Notes: generated by a model from the sequence alone, not told the origin. Positions 10,955 to 23,549 are shown, counted from the first letter of the stretch. The stretch is DNA of 64,000 bases from Amphiura filiformis (GCF_039555335.1 NC_092628.1:67374292-67438291); one strand, 5' to 3'. Numbers and translations: made by a program.

Positions 10955-13900
10955 GTATTGGTCGAGTCACAGCCACAAAGCTAGCAGAGTGTGGAGCCAG
11001 GGTGATTGCTCTTAGCAGAACACAGGCAGATTTAGACAGTCTTAAACAAGAGGTATATACTTAGTAGTCATGTATTTTTTTCCTGTAACATTTATTTACC
11101 AGCAAGTGATTGTGATGGTTTCCAGCCAGTGGTGGCACTGATTTTGCACCCCCCCATTCACTTCCCCCTCTGTAGGTTAGGCCAAAGTATTCTATACTTT
11201 GGTTAGGCTGTCTAGTTTTGATAAAGTACCAGACATTTATGGATTGATAATGGCCATCCAATTCCAGGATATTAGCTTATGTCCTTTCATGTATTTTTAA
11301 TGAAGAATTGTTTTATTCTGACAGGTTCCCGATGTAGAAACGATATGTGTTGATATTGGTGATTGGGATGCAACTAAAGCTGCCTTGGAAAATGTGGGAC
11401 CAGTACATCTGCTAGTTAACAATGCTGGTATTGCCAAACTACAAAGTTTCTTTGAGATTACAAAAGATGTTTTTGAAGAGTAAGTCTCAATTTCTCAATT
11501 ATATTTGTAAAAATTGGATGTATATAGATGATAACAATAATTTCTTATCAATTATACAAATTGAAGTGCATACCTCAAAACATTGATAATCTTGTTATTA
11601 CATACTCATTATATAGCAGTGTGCCTGATTGGCCGAGAGCTGGACATAAACAATGTTAAATTTTTTAAATAATGTTAATTGTTATTTTTGTTATTAATTT
11701 GATGAAATAAGAATCACAAAATGTTCTGGTAAGTATGAATGAGAAAGTGGCCCTCGGGCACACACAACCATTTGATCACAAAAATATATGAATGAACCCC
11801 TAAATCAAGGACCCAAAACGCTTTTGATAGAAATGTACAGGTGCATACACAATCCCCTTGATTTATTGTTGTTTACTTTTTTCAACAGAACAATCAACAT
11901 TAATTTGAGAGGTGTACTTCAAATTTCACAGGTGAGAAACTTTAATTTCAATTTCATCTTTAAAGAGACATTGCATTTTAGCATGTTTGATCGACCAATA
12001 TGTAAACAATAGAAACTATGCAATAATCCAACTGGAACAGCATAACAATTGAAATGGCAGCCAGTTCTCAAATGACAGAGAGACAGGTCTTCAGATCGAT
12101 TCCACAATCATTCATACCTACCACATGTTTTATTTAAAGAAGAAACGATAAGAATTTTTGTTTTTACTATTTTGTACTGTGTGATAGACAACAGGCAGGT
12201 CCAATATTTTATCGTAGTGGATACCGGCGTGGCTCATTCTTAGTTATAAAATATTATTTTATAACCATAACCTATTTTATTGAGCACAAATTACCATTTA
12301 CCGTTGCCATCATAAAAACTCCTCATATTCTAAAATAAACAAAACTTGTTTACAACTTCACATCTTCAGTTACGCATACTGCAATTGCCTGCAAGTATTA
12401 TATACTTGGTCTGCACATACAATATGCTATACACATACCCCTACGACTATTGAAATGATGTTGAGTCTGTCATCATGAGTGATGTCGTATTGCATATCCT
12501 CTATTGACATGCTTCAAGTTTTAAAGGACATATTCCATTTTGTCTAAATTTAAGCCATATCTTGTTCCTTCTTTTGTATCTCCTAGATAATTGCCAAAGG
12601 CATGGTAGAGAGGGGTGAAGGTGTCATAGTCAATGTGTCAAGTGTATCATCCAAAGTTGCCGTAAATCAGCAAATGGTCTATTGTAAGTAAAGTTGACTC
12701 GTTAGCTGAGTTTATTCTTTTTGAGGATTGTCAAATTCAATGGAGAGTAATAAACCATAAACGAGGTATAATTCACTTACAAACAAATAATATATTTATT
12801 ATGTTTATCAGTTTATTATACTTATATCCCAGTATTCCTTAGTTTGCTTATGCTGTTTGTGTTCTCAAGTGAGCCATGTAGGCTGCATACAAAATAAGAA
12901 GCACATGGCAGTAGCATAAAAAATTTTTTTTTAAATCAATTTTGGATTTATATAGCACCTTTTCTCCAGATCTTAGAGGACTCAAAGCACTGTAATTTTG
13001 CTGCCATGGTGAATCATCACAATCAGATCGCATCAACTAGGCTAGTTGCTGCCACCAATTATCTGTGCAGCTCCCCAAATTCCATCGGGTGAAGGAAGTT
13101 TTTGATAACCAAACACTTCAAACGCTTCAACTTGCCAACAGATGACCTTATTACTATCTTTTCTGGGTTCGTACCTCTCTTACCTGCGTCTCCCTCCCCT
13201 CTGTTCCACCCTGGTCTGACCATCGACGAAAGTGCCGCTTTGGAACGAATCCAGAAGAGAGCATGTAGGATCATTGTTGGCAAGCAGTATACAACCTATG
13301 ATGAGGCACTTGAGCTTTGTAAGTTGCCAACCATGTATGAGAGACGTGAGCAACAATGTTTGAAGTTTTTCAACTCGCTTTTCAAATCTGAGCGTTTCCA
13401 TAGTTGGGTACCGCCAAAGAAGAGCACCGTTCATGGCAGAGTTTTAAGAAATTCTGACCAATTGGTCGGTTCCAAGGTGTAGAACATTGCGTTGTCAGAA
13501 AAGCCCTCTGGTGTACATGGCCAATATGTGGAATAAGAAGACTCCTAGTTTTTAGCTTTTTAGTTATTTTACAAGGCTATATTTGCATTGTCACTCCCAT
13601 CTCCACCAAATTTTATAAACATTATTATGTGCAATATATTTTCTGTTTCTCACATTTAATATGATCTTAATATGCTAAGTAATTCATTTATGAAAGTATG
13701 TGTGTGCCGAGAAGGAGTTTGAGTATGTAGTTACTAGTGCATGAGTAGAGAAAGAGTTTGAATAAGTGGTGTGTAAGGTCAGTGGGTGTGATCTTGTGGT
13801 AGTGATTGTTTATGAGTGGATATGGGATGCAGAGGTGTGTGTGGTGATGTACATGTGGGTGAATGGATGAAAATGAATGTGTGGATGTTTTAACTATGTA

Positions 13901-16461
13901 ATTTGCTCTTTTCTTCATAATTTTGCTGTATTTATATGTACATTGTATTTTAACATTTATACTTAAATGTATTTTAATATTTTTATATGTGTGTACTTTT
14001 GTAAAATTGTTGCATTTCAGTTTTTATACTGCTATGACAATTGTGTAATAAACCTTTAATGAATGAATGAACTAATCACTGATTTTTGCAGTGATTTTAG
14101 CATACAGGTAGGGAGAGGGTCTTACAGGGATAACTCCATTTACCAGGAAGCAACCACAATTGCCATGTGAATCTTCTTTTTAGCCCATTAAATAACTTTG
14201 TTTGGGGTTAAAATAGTGTTTAACTGCCTGCTAAATATCAATGTCACCTTGACATGCAGTGGTGTGCTTGGAGGGGGGGGGCAAGGAGGAATGGTTCCCA
14301 CTTGAATTGGTCAGATGGGGAATATTTTCAGTTGGTTGGGGAATTGAATATTTGGTCTGTTGATAAATTGAAAAGAAGGTGAAATGATCAGCTGGGCAAA
14401 ACAGGAAACTGGTCTACAAAATGTGGGACCATGAACTCAATCGATCCAATTTTATATCAAAGTTTCCCCCTCAAATAGCCAACTGTGAAGGTTTTGAAAA
14501 GCACAAATCCAGGGGCTTCCTGGAATGCTGTGCTCACACCAGTTGCCCTAAGGGCTTCACATTCACACCCAAGGTGCTCGCCTTGTGTGCTATGCAAATA
14601 GTGCTCTTATTTAGTATTAAGTCAGTCAGACATGAAGTCTTGCGCATGCCACCACCAAAATGATGCCCACTGGGAAATGTTTATCTTTGTCGCCCCTGAC
14701 AACTACCCATTGATACATACGCCAATGACGAAGCATTACAATTCCTCTATTTACCCAAATGTATAGGTGCAAGTAAAAGTGCATTGGATAGTCTTACTCA
14801 AGGGATGGCAAATGAACTTGGCCCAAAAGGCGTAAGTACATTTTATTTTGATTAATGTTGATTGACAGAAACCCAAGAACAAAATTACACACTAATATTC
14901 ATCACTAATGCATATATTTGCAGTCATAGACTATGACAAAGCCATCTATCAGCATCCCACGCTTGGTATTTTCAATTTGAGTGTGTGTCTTGCCACTCTT
15001 GTGCCATGCCCTAGTTGTAAACTGGTTACATGGATGAATCATAGACCCTAGAAAGGAAGGGTTTTTAAAAAGGTCAAGAAAGAAATTGGAAATATAAAAT
15101 TCCATCTTAGATTCTTTTCCATTTGTGAGCATGAAGCAGTGACAATGCTTTACTATTATGCATATTATCTTGATATTTTAATTTTGATACAGATTCGTGT
15201 GAATGCAGTGAATCCCACCATCACTATGACTCCATTGGGAGTCAAACTTTGGAATGACCCTAAGGTGTCGGATCCAGTTAAACAAATGATACCATTAAGG
15301 AGGTTTGCTGGTAAGTAGACTTGCATGACCTCAGTTGATGTAGGAGAGGGTAATTCAAATGCATCAGATTTGGATAAGAAAGAGAATTCTGTCAAAGGTG
15401 TTATAGTTTTATTTAATTGACTTATGAGCTATACAACACTTAAACTTGAGAAAAGTAGACTATACCAATATTCAAAATGTGCCTCTGTTGTTTCATCAGT
15501 GAAGAACTCATTCTCTTAATGTTTTCTATTATATTGGGATTATCATACTGAATCGACTTGGCTGTGACGTGTAAAGAAGCAACAAAGCATAGATCCCAGA
15601 TAAGGGTGGATGGTCCATTTTGATAACGGGATGGTCCATACAATCATCTCCCAATGTTATACATATACATGTACATGGGTTTCTGACTAAATTAACCTCA
15701 TTATTTGTCCATTTTAGCATTTTAGTCATGTTTTCTTTTGACATACCAAAATAGTGAATTTTACTAAGCCTCGGGCGAAGGTGGAGTTGGAGGTAATCTA
15801 CAGCTGCAGGCAAGAAATGGCAGAAAAATAGTCTCTGCCAAAGAATCTAAGCAAAAACACCATCACAGTGCTGAGGCATGCATTTCATTGACAATTCCCT
15901 CACTTCAGACAAGGCTCCAGTATCACTGTCACTCTGTCTCATGCCATGTGCCGAAGGTGGTAGGGGACACTCACAAGAGGGCAGATGGCTGAAATCAGAA
16001 AAAAATATCATAGCCCTGAAGGAGGGATGATTGGTGAGTGAGTGTAATAGTAGTATCTGGCACGTGCAGTATGTAGTCTGCTGTGACTTGAATGGGGTGA
16101 AGATTAAAATGCAATGTTTCCACTCCCAATCCATGGATGTTAAGGACATGCAGCAAGTCTATTTTAGCCTAAAAAGTGCTGATTTTTGTCCTCTTCTTGC
16201 AAGTTTGTTCCACTTTTGCACAGTAATTCACCATTTTATCTTCAATATGGCAAAACAAGTTTCCAACCCTATCCATCCCCAATGTTAAAAAGAAATCTAT
16301 GCCACAGGTTAGCAATGATATTGTAATTTTGATATGTTTATTTTTCAGAAACCGAAGAAGTTGTTCATGCCATTCTCTACCTATTGAGTGACAAGAGTTC
16401 ATTTATTAATGGAGTCACATTGCCAGTTGATGGGGGATTCTTGGCTACTGGAAAATGTTAG
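10955..16461 (+). CDS. DCXR: L-xylulose reductase (DCXR)-type short-chain dehydrogenase, right tandem copy
   Basis: Seven exons: 10955-11052, 11325-11479, 11889-11931, 12587-12683, 14767-14831, 15193-15310 and 16349-16461 (stop TAG), all with GT..AG borders and matching phases. They encode about 228 residues; with a short missing first exon (Met to TGxxx) this fits the ~244-residue family length. Visible motifs are GIGRV (Rossmann NADPH loop), [10 protein letters not shown] and [10 protein letters not shown] (both close to vertebrate DCXR), LVNNAG, VNVSS with the catalytic Ser, YCASK with catalytic Tyr and Lys, VNPT, and a C-terminal LPVDGGF. The enzyme reduces L-xylulose to xylitol in the glucuronate pathway, and alpha-dicarbonyls, in the cytosol. 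Introns are the same length class as in the left copy but carry different insertions. Assignment to DCXR rather than a generic carbonyl reductase rests on the two near-identical segments. Confidence 0.9.
12894..13075. repeat. SINE/MITE fragment of the 'tatagcgcc...aaggcgctt' family
   Basis: Contains gatttatatagcacctttt and later ctcaaagcactgt. Related pieces lie at 21296-21545 (atatagcgcc ... aaggcgcttta) and 39755-39832 (ttataaagcgcat ... atgcgctga). The insertion is specific to the right DCXR copy. Confidence 0.5.
13080..14072 (+). mobile_element. 5'-truncated LINE (reverse-transcriptase C terminus)
   Basis: An open frame at 13102-13482 includes [35 protein letters not shown] and LKFFNSLFK, the thumb/C-terminal region of CR1/Jockey-group reverse transcriptases. 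Non-coding sequence and an (aatg)n tail near 14058-14072 follow. It lies in the fifth recognised intron of the right DCXR copy and is absent from the left copy. Its family differs from the LINE at 5731. Confidence 0.85.
15719..16160. mobile_element. Insertion with 8-bp target duplication in a DCXR intron
   Basis: The word attttagc lies at 15711-15718 and 16161-16168. The left DCXR copy has the site once (about 8173-8180). The 442 bp between is therefore a later insertion into an older MITE remnant. Terminal inverted repeats are not obvious and there is no reading frame. Confidence 0.6.
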
Positions 16462-16662
16462 AACTGAGTTGACTTAACTTTTCATACATTATGCTACAAG
16501 GGTGAATATTATAACATTTCCAACAAGACTCACTGTTGGAGGGGAAAACTAGTCCATATTCTTCTTCTTTGAACTTGAACCAGAATTTGCAGATAACAGA
16601 ACTCAGCTTTGCATTGTCAAATGTAGATTTCTATAGGAATGTATGTGTGTGTGGATGGATGA

Positions 16663-16668
16663 AATAAA
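16663..16668 (+). terminator. Polyadenylation signal, right DCXR copy
   Basis: AATAAA about 200 bp after the TAG stop and just past the block shared with the left copy's 3' region. A plausible transcript end. Confidence 0.55.
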
Positions 16669-16734
16669 ATATTAAAGTTTCAATGAAACACTCATAGGTG
16701 AAGAGTTCAAGCACAGCAAGCAAACTTAGGACAT

Positions 16735-16800
16735 AGATGTAGTATGAGCGAGACAAGCGAGTGGTCTGGGGTTCAAGTCCCTGCATAGGTTGGTATGTCC
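16735..16800 (+). mobile_element. tRNA-like SINE fragment
   Basis: A box-B-like ggttcaagtcc lies near 16771-16781 after 'gcgagacaagcgagtggt'. It does not fold convincingly as a complete tRNA, so a SINE remnant is preferred. Confidence 0.35.
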
Positions 16801-16849
16801 AGAGTTTTTACTCTGGTATATCTGCCTATGCATGTCACGTTTCCATTTG

Positions 16850-17960
16850 TAAATTCATGTTTAATTGTGCTAGTGTGCGATGCGTAATTCTTCTTTCCCC
16901 TTTATATTGATATATTAAGAATAACGATTAAGCATCATTAATTTGATCTTGTGCACTAGTTTGTAATGTTTCCTTGTTCCAGTGTATGATGTGTAAGCCT
17001 CTTCCCTTGTTTGTAGAATGAGGGTTTTCATGTTATGGTGTTGTGGGCGCATAATTTGACGTTGGAGGTCATCTGAGGTCAAATTAACATTTTATGGTTG
17101 AAGTTTTTATAAAATGGTCTCAGGTGAACAGTACACATCTCATTGCAAGCAAACTTGGAGCATAAGTGTAGTATAGGGTATTCAACTCAGGATGTATCAA
17201 TGTGTCACATGTTTTTTATCCTTAATATTTTATGGCTAGAGCTGTTCTCTACTTGTTGTATACTGAAATATGGTTGGTCTCTACCTTTTTAAATAAACTA
17301 AAACTAAAACTGATCAAACGTAAACTCCGTATTAGTCTCCTGTAAACTTACAACCTATTCAGTGATTTTCTCATCCGGAGGATATTAAAATTCATCAAAA
17401 TTCCGATATTGGCACATTGTTAGCATCATAGATGTGCTAACATAGCATGCTAGTGGTTAAGCCGAAAGCTGAGTATTAAAGAAAAATAAGATATTTTACA
17501 TGAATCTGTAATTTCTCTACTTAAGTAGAGAAATTAGCTCTACATGTATTTGAATGGGACTTCAACTTTGTCAACTGATGTTTTCCTTGTTTTTTGCCAA
17601 GTGTTTCATTTCAAAAATACCTAATGACAATTTTAATGACTTACCCTTCACAAGGTTTTTTTTTACACTTTCGCTGGGATCACTGAATAGGTCTTTAACT
17701 ACCTCATAAAGCATTATTAGCGTCTGCACTAGCCTCTTTATGTAAACTTAACTACCTCATAAAGGTTTCCATTATGTACTACCCCTGATTAAGGAAAAGG
17801 AAACATTTTATGTTTTTGAAACATCAGGTTCTACTAACTTTATTTATCAACTTGATAAGTAAGTAAACTAGTAATTCTGTTATTTGGAGTACAGCATCTT
17901 GTAGCAAGAATGCTGCTTATTCCATAGACAATATGGTTGGATATCCTTGATGCTAATGTA
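16850..17960. other. Non-coding spacer with a duplicated block
   Basis: No gene seen. Sequence at about 17285-17620 (from 'aactgatcaaacgtaaac') recurs at 23107-23800, interrupted there by a MITE, and more loosely at 22790-22840. The block starting at 17600 belongs to the tandem duplication described with the satellite arrays. Confidence 0.6.
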
Positions 17961-17967
17961 GGATTAA

Positions 17968-18517
17968 TATATCAAGGCTGTCCATCATGCAAATGCTTAG
18001 AATTGATGTAATACTTACCACATCAAGGTTATCCATTGTGCAAACACTTTGAAATGAGATCGAAATATCTGATAGCAAAGTTGATGGTAACGTAGACTTA
18101 CCACATCAAGGTTATCCATTATTCAAACACTTTGAAATGAGATCGAAATATTTGATAACAAAGTTGATGGTAACGTAGACTTACCACATCAAGGTTATCC
18201 ATTATTCAAACACTTTGAAATGAGATTGAAATATCTGATAACAAAGTTGATGGTAACGTAGACTTACCACATCAAGGTTATCCATTATTCAAATACTTTG
18301 AGATGAGATTGTAATATCTGATAGCAAAGTTGATGGTAACGTAGACTTACCACTTCAAGGTTGTCCATTGGTCAAATACTTTGAGATGAGATTGTAATAT
18401 TGGATAGCAAGGTTAATGGTAAGGTTTAATGGTATTGTAGACTTACCATATTAAGATTGTCTATTGTTTAAATACTTTGAGTTAAGATTGTAATATTTGA
18501 TAGCAATGTTTATGGTA
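17968..18517 (+). repeat. 83-bp satellite, array A (about 6 monomers)
   Basis: The monomer runs 'gtagacttaccacatcaagg', then 'ttatccattattcaaacact', then 'ttgaaatgagatcgaaatat' and 'ctgatagcaaagttgatggt'. This is the same family as the arrays at 19745, 21050, 21553, 25560 and, reversed, 30473. Each monomer contains a short imperfect inverted repeat, ttgatggtaa and ttaccacatcaa, around a cgtagac loop. Confidence 0.9.
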
Positions 18518-19310
18518 GACTATGCCATAGTCGATTTTTGATAAATAAAAATATGTTATTAATCATGATGAACGCATTCAGTTGAACTCGAAATTATACT
18601 GATATTTATTACATCAAAATACTAGTATAAAATGGTTATGAAAAAGTTTATATAATTATATTTGTGACAGTAAAAGTAAAGTATACGTAGGCTTATATTA
18701 TTGAATGCAACATATCATAATGGCATAACTATAATGGCACTATAATACTGAACAATTCTAATTTTAGAATCTGCCAGTTTATTATCTAAGTTAAAAATCG
18801 ACTATGGACTTTCACTTTTAAGCAGAACTTTACCCGGACTTCGTTCTCTAAAACACACTGTCAATCATACTTGTTTATCAATCAAATCTAACCACAAGCC
18901 TAAGCATGGTGGTACAATACCAACTTTCGCGCCAGCACAAAAGCGCCGCATTCCATAGATAGTGGTGTACCATGTATAGTTAATGGCAATGGTACGTGTC
19001 GGGAGGATTTAAACAATAACGAGATCTGGGCGACCAATCACAAGCTAGATTCATTTAAAGATGCATTACATCATGACCAATTTTAGTTAGGCCAGAAATT
19101 GGCCTAACTCTCCATAGAGTCCCGTGTTAAAAATGTAAACTGCAATCCAAAGTCAGTAGTCCACTTGGGAAGCTAATAAACAGAGGGAGTACGGTGACTG
19201 AAAAGATCAGATGTGAAAATCTATCAATTGTGCACAAATAATTGAATCAGAGTTTTAAGCTTAAATGTAATAGCCAGAGTATGCACAATTGGCAAGTGGA
19301 CTACGCAGAA
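18518..19310. mobile_element. Insertion within the satellite, containing two inverted-repeat pairs
   Basis: The duplicate array B runs straight through this point, so about 0.8 kb is inserted here. atgtttatggta occurs on both sides. Inside, catagtcgattttt (18526) pairs with aaaaatcgactatg (to 18806), and gtagtccacttg (19157) pairs with caagtggactac (to 19302). No reading frame. Confidence 0.6.
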
Positions 19311-19375
19311 GTCTATGTTTATGGTAATATAGTCTTACCACATGGTTGTTCATTGTGCAAATACTTAATGAGTAA

Positions 19376-20372
19376 AGTGTTTCATTTCAAAAATACCTAA
19401 TGACAATTTTAATGACTTACCCTTCACAAGGTTTTTTTTACACTTTCGCTGGGATCACTGAATAGGTCTTTAACTACCTCATAAAGCATTATTAGCGTCT
19501 GCACTAGCCTCTTTATGTAAACTTAACTACCTCATAAAGGTTTCCATTATGTACTACCCCTGATTAAGGAAAAGGAAACATTTTATGTTTTTGAAACATC
19601 AGGTTCTACTAACTTTATTTATCAACTTGATAAGTAAGTAAACTAGTAATTCTGTTATTTGGAGTACAGCATCTTGTAGCAAGAATGCTGCTTATTCCAT
19701 AGACAATATGGTTGGATATCCTTGATGCTAATGTAGGATTAATATATCAAGGCTGTCCATCATGCAAATGCTTAGAATTGATGTAATACTTACCACATCA
19801 AGGTTATCCATTGTGCAAAAACTTTGAAATGAGATCGAAATATCTGATAGCAAAGTTGATGGTAACGTAGACTTACCACATCAAGGTTATCCATTATTCA
19901 AACACTTTGAAATGAGATCGAAATATCTGTTAACAAAGTTGATGGTAACGTAGACTTACCACATCAAGGTTATCCATTATTCAAACACTTTGAAATGAGA
20001 TCGAAATATTTGATAACAAAGTTGATGGTAACGTAGACTTACCACATCAAGGTTATCCATTATTCAAACACTTTGAAATGAGATCGAAATATTTGATAAC
20101 AAAGTTGATGGTAACGTAGACTTACCACATCAAGGTTATCCATTATTCAAACACTTTGAAATGAGATTGTAATATCTGATAGCAAAGTTGATGGTAACGT
20201 AGACTTACCACTTCAAGGTTGTCCATTGGTCAAATACTTTGAGATGAGATTGTAATATTGGATAGCAAGGTTAATGGTAAGGTTTAATGGTATTGTAGAC
20301 TTACCATATTAAGATTGTCTATTGTTTAAATACTTTGAGTTAAGATTGTAATATTTGATAGCAATGTTTATG
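19376..20372 (+). repeat. Second copy of a ~1-kb segment (tandem segmental duplication)
   Basis: From 'aagtgtttcatttcaaaaat' this copies 17600-18517 almost base for base, at an offset of about 1.78 kb. It includes the flanking non-satellite 400 bp. The copies differ mainly in satellite monomer number. Confidence 0.85.
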
Positions 20373-20670
20373 GTAACATAGTCTTACCACATGGTTGTTC
20401 ATTGTGCAAATACTTAATGAGTTGAGACTTTGCTATATCTGATAGCAAAGTTGATAATGTAGAATTTTTTACATCAAGGCTGTCTATTGTTAAAAAATAT
20501 ATGTACTTTGAAATGAGATTGTAAAAATTTGATGGTATCGTAGACTTACCACATCAAAGTTATCAATTGTTTAAATACTTTGAGATGAGATTGAAATATC
20601 TGATAGTTGATGGTAATGTTCACTTAATAATCAAGGTTGTCCATCATGCAAATACTTTGAGAAGAGATTG
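19745..20670 (+). repeat. 83-bp satellite, array B (about 11 monomers)
   Basis: Same monomer as array A. The first monomers are nearly identical to each other (aaatgagatcgaaatat variant); later ones diverge and change length. The array ends at an inverted-repeat element. Confidence 0.9.
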
Positions 20671-21055
20671 TATCACTCATATATAAATTCTAGACAGCTT
20701 ATTGGTTGATTACCATTCAATATTTTTGCCATCAACCATCGTAGTTCGATAGTTTTTACCATCCCAATGACGCTTATACCGTGCGATATATTTGGATCTT
20801 TCACATCTTGGCTATACTTAGTTTGAGAAAAGGTCGCTTCCTGGCACAATTTGCGCATGCATTGTCTCTTAGAATCACTAATTTACAGATATATGAGCGA
20901 TCTAAAGCAAATTATGAACTGTCTTATTTGTGTAGTGGTCAAAATATAATCACTATGAAAGATTGTTCCAGTCCACTTGCCGTTCCAGCTCATGGAATGG
21001 AACTATCCATCTTTTGCCTCATAATTATATTTCAAAAATCACATAACTTAGACTT
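20671..21055. mobile_element. Composite fold-back element, copy 1
   Basis: Begins tatcactcatatataaattc and contains a palindromic block around 20945-21045 (gaaagattgttcc ... ggaactatccatctttt). A related, better preserved copy is at 22147-22605. Both sit inside the satellite domain. Non-coding. Confidence 0.6.
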
Positions 21056-21296
21056 ACAACATCAAGGTTGACCATTGTTTATATACCTTGAGATAAAATT
21101 TAAATATCTGATAACAAAGTTAATGGAAATGTAGATGTAAGTTGTAACAGATCAAGGTAGTACATTGTTCAAATACTTTGGAAATGAGATTGTAATATCT
21201 GATAGTTAAGTTGATAGTAACGTAGACTTACCATATCAAGATTGTCCATTGTGCAAATACTTTGAGATGAGATTGTAATATCGGATAGCAGAGTTG
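21050..21296 (+). repeat. 83-bp satellite, array C (left part)
   Basis: About three diverged monomers ('gacttacaacatcaaggttg', 'gacttaccatatcaagattg'). A microsatellite-linked insertion (21296-21545) then splits the array. Confidence 0.8.
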
Positions 21297-21545
21297 ATAA
21301 TAATAATACTAATAATACTAATAATAATAATAATAAAGATATTATATAGCGCCATATGCAGAAAAGCCTCAAGGCGCTTTACAGAGAAAACAATGCAAAA
21401 CCTTAAAAACTACCAAATATAACTTAAACTTACACGTCATGATACAACATGATAATATACACAAAATACAATAATATTACTATAACATGATAATATAGAA
21501 AGCAATTAAGTATAGGCAAATTGTTTTTAAAATCAATACAAGTAG
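21296..21545. mobile_element. (TAA)n-associated short element inside satellite
   Basis: An aat/aac-type triplet tract is followed by atatagcgccatatgcag and then aaggcgctttacagag, an inverted pair (tagcgcc / ggcgct). Same family as the pieces at 12894 and 39755. It interrupts a monomer between 'agttgata' and 'gttgatggtattgtagac'. Confidence 0.55.
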
Positions 21546-21552
21546 CAAGTAT

Positions 21553-22080
21553 TGTGACGTTGATGGTATTGTAGACTTACCACGTTAAGGTTGTCTATTT
21601 AAATACTTTGAGATGAGATTGTAATATCTGATAGTTAAGTTGATGGTAACATAGACTTACCACATCAAGGTTATCCATTATTCAAATACTTCGAGATTGT
21701 AATATCTGATAGTTAAGTTGATGGTAACATAGACTTACCACATCAAGGTCATCCATTATTCAAATACTTTGAGATTGTAATATCTGATAGTTAAGTTGAT
21801 GGTAACATAGACTTACCACATCAAGGTTATCCGTTATTCAAATACTTTGATATGAGATTGTAATATCTGATAGTTAAGTTGATGGTAACATAGACTTACC
21901 ACATCAAGGTTATCCGTTATTCAAATACTTTGAGATGAGATTGTAATATCTGATAGTTAAGTTGATGGTAACATAGACTTACCATATCAAGATTGTTCAT
22001 TGTGCAAATGGATGAAATTGGATATCTGATATCAAAGTTAAAGGCTTTGTAGACTTACCACATCAAGGTTGGCCATTGAG
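21553..22080 (+). repeat. 83-bp satellite, array C (right part, about 6 monomers)
   Basis: A homogenised variant with 'tgatagttaagttgatggta' and 'acatagacttaccacatcaa', distinct from arrays A, B and D. Array subfamilies are therefore locally homogenised. Confidence 0.9.
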
Positions 22081-22146
22081 GCTGAGCTGAGATAGTAATT
22101 GGTGTATATGTGATACCGATGATTTAATGCAACTTGGTACTTTTGT

Positions 22147-22605
22147 CTGATATTATATCACTCATACATAAATTCTAGACAGTTCATTGGTTGATTACCA
22201 TTTATCATTTTTACCATCACCCTCTCTGTGTGATAGTCTTTACCATCATAGTGCTCTGCCGTAGTGCGCCTGCGCCAAGCCGTGCGCTGAATCTTGGACT
22301 CGCCGATTTAGTTATGGGGTGGACCCCAAAATGTGAAGTATACTCACGGCAAAACATGGTGTTATGTTGATGAAAAAATGTATTTCCTACCTTAAATAGT
22401 ATTTTAGTAATAGAATTTATGCATGAGTGATATAAAACAAATATTAACTGTCTTAAATTCGTGTATAGGTCGAAATATAATCACTCGGTGAAAGATGTAT
22501 TGTTCCATTCTTCCGGCTCGTGGAATGGAACAATCCATCTTTCATCTCGTGATTATATTTCGACCATCACACTCATAGACAGTTAATATTTGTATACTAT
22601 TAGGC
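22147..22605. mobile_element. Composite fold-back element, copy 2
   Basis: tatatcactcatacataaat (22147) pairs with atttatgcatgagtgatata (to 22433). Directly after lies a ~170-bp palindrome: acaaatattaactgtct (about 22438) pairs with agacagttaatatttgt (to 22589), and gattgttccattc-like arms meet near 22515. No reading frame, and related to copy 1. Confidence 0.7.
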
Positions 22606-22609
22606 AAAT

Positions 22610-23130
22610 CACCAGCTGGCATTTATTCCGTTGATCTCCGAGTTAATGCTATTATGTAGACTTGCCATATCAAGACAATCAAGTTTTCCATTGTAACTAC
22701 AAAAAAACACACACCTTGAGGTGAGATAGTAATATTTGATGTTGAAGGTGATGCTTTAGTAAGCTCGCTGTGTAAATCCAGATAATAAAGTTCTGATCAA
22801 ACATAAACTATGTATTAGCCTCCTTCTGTAAACTTGACTACCTCATCATCACCAGCCGTCCATGGATAGAATGAAGGAAGCAGTAGAAGTATGGTGGCCT
22901 AATGTAATGTCTGTCCCACTTGTTATGTCAGGTCTGTCTTTGTCTACATGGTGTCTTTGTCTCTGCTTTGTTTTGTATTTCGTTATTACTCTTAGGGTGG
23001 CCAAAGTGTTCTTGAGCTTTGCTCTTTTTTTTTGGTCATCCTTCCATTATGTATTATCTATCTTTACATTGAGTTGTTTATATGGTAATTGGTAAATAGA
23101 TAAACTAAAACTGAAACTGATCAAACGTAA
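22610..23130. other. Spacer with a single diverged satellite monomer
   Basis: One monomer-like stretch (gtagacttgccatatcaag ... gagatagtaatatttgatg) lies at about 22655-22750. A diverged copy of the 17285 block follows. No gene seen. Confidence 0.5.
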
Positions 23131-23133
23131 GGG

Positions 23134-23544
23134 GGCTATCATTTTCTTCGGAAGGGTGGGTCCCAAATTTTTTATGACCCCCCTTCCGCCTACACAGACT
23201 CAAGACAAATTATTCATTGCTGGAACAAAGGTGCGGAGGGCACCAAAACTTTTAGAGCGAGGAAAGTGTGTGGAGTGTGTTGAAATTTCAAATGCGCAAA
23301 ATTTTTGCATAATGTTTATAACGAAAGATTGTGCGCACATTTTAATTGTTAAGTTAAAAGAATGTGTGTGAATGCGTGCACAGCGCACGAAAATTTTGAG
23401 TCACCAGCCCTTAATAATTCTATAACCCCCCCTATTTATTTTTGGGTGTTCAAAAATTATAACCCCCCCCCTTATTTTTGGTCTACAAATTCTATGACCC
23501 CCCCCATGTATATTTGGGACCAATTTCGGAAGAAAATGATAGCC
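23134..23544. mobile_element. MITE with ggctatcattttcttcggaa ends (Harbinger-like)
   Basis: The 20-bp end (23134-23153) is mirrored at 23525-23544. The related empty sequence at about 17309-17340 reads gatcaaacgtaaactc, so the insertion lies at TAA with TAA on both sides. A 3-bp TWA target duplication is typical of PIF/Harbinger. Poly-C/poly-G-rich inside, without a transposase. Confidence 0.7.
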
Positions 23545-23549
23545 ATAAA

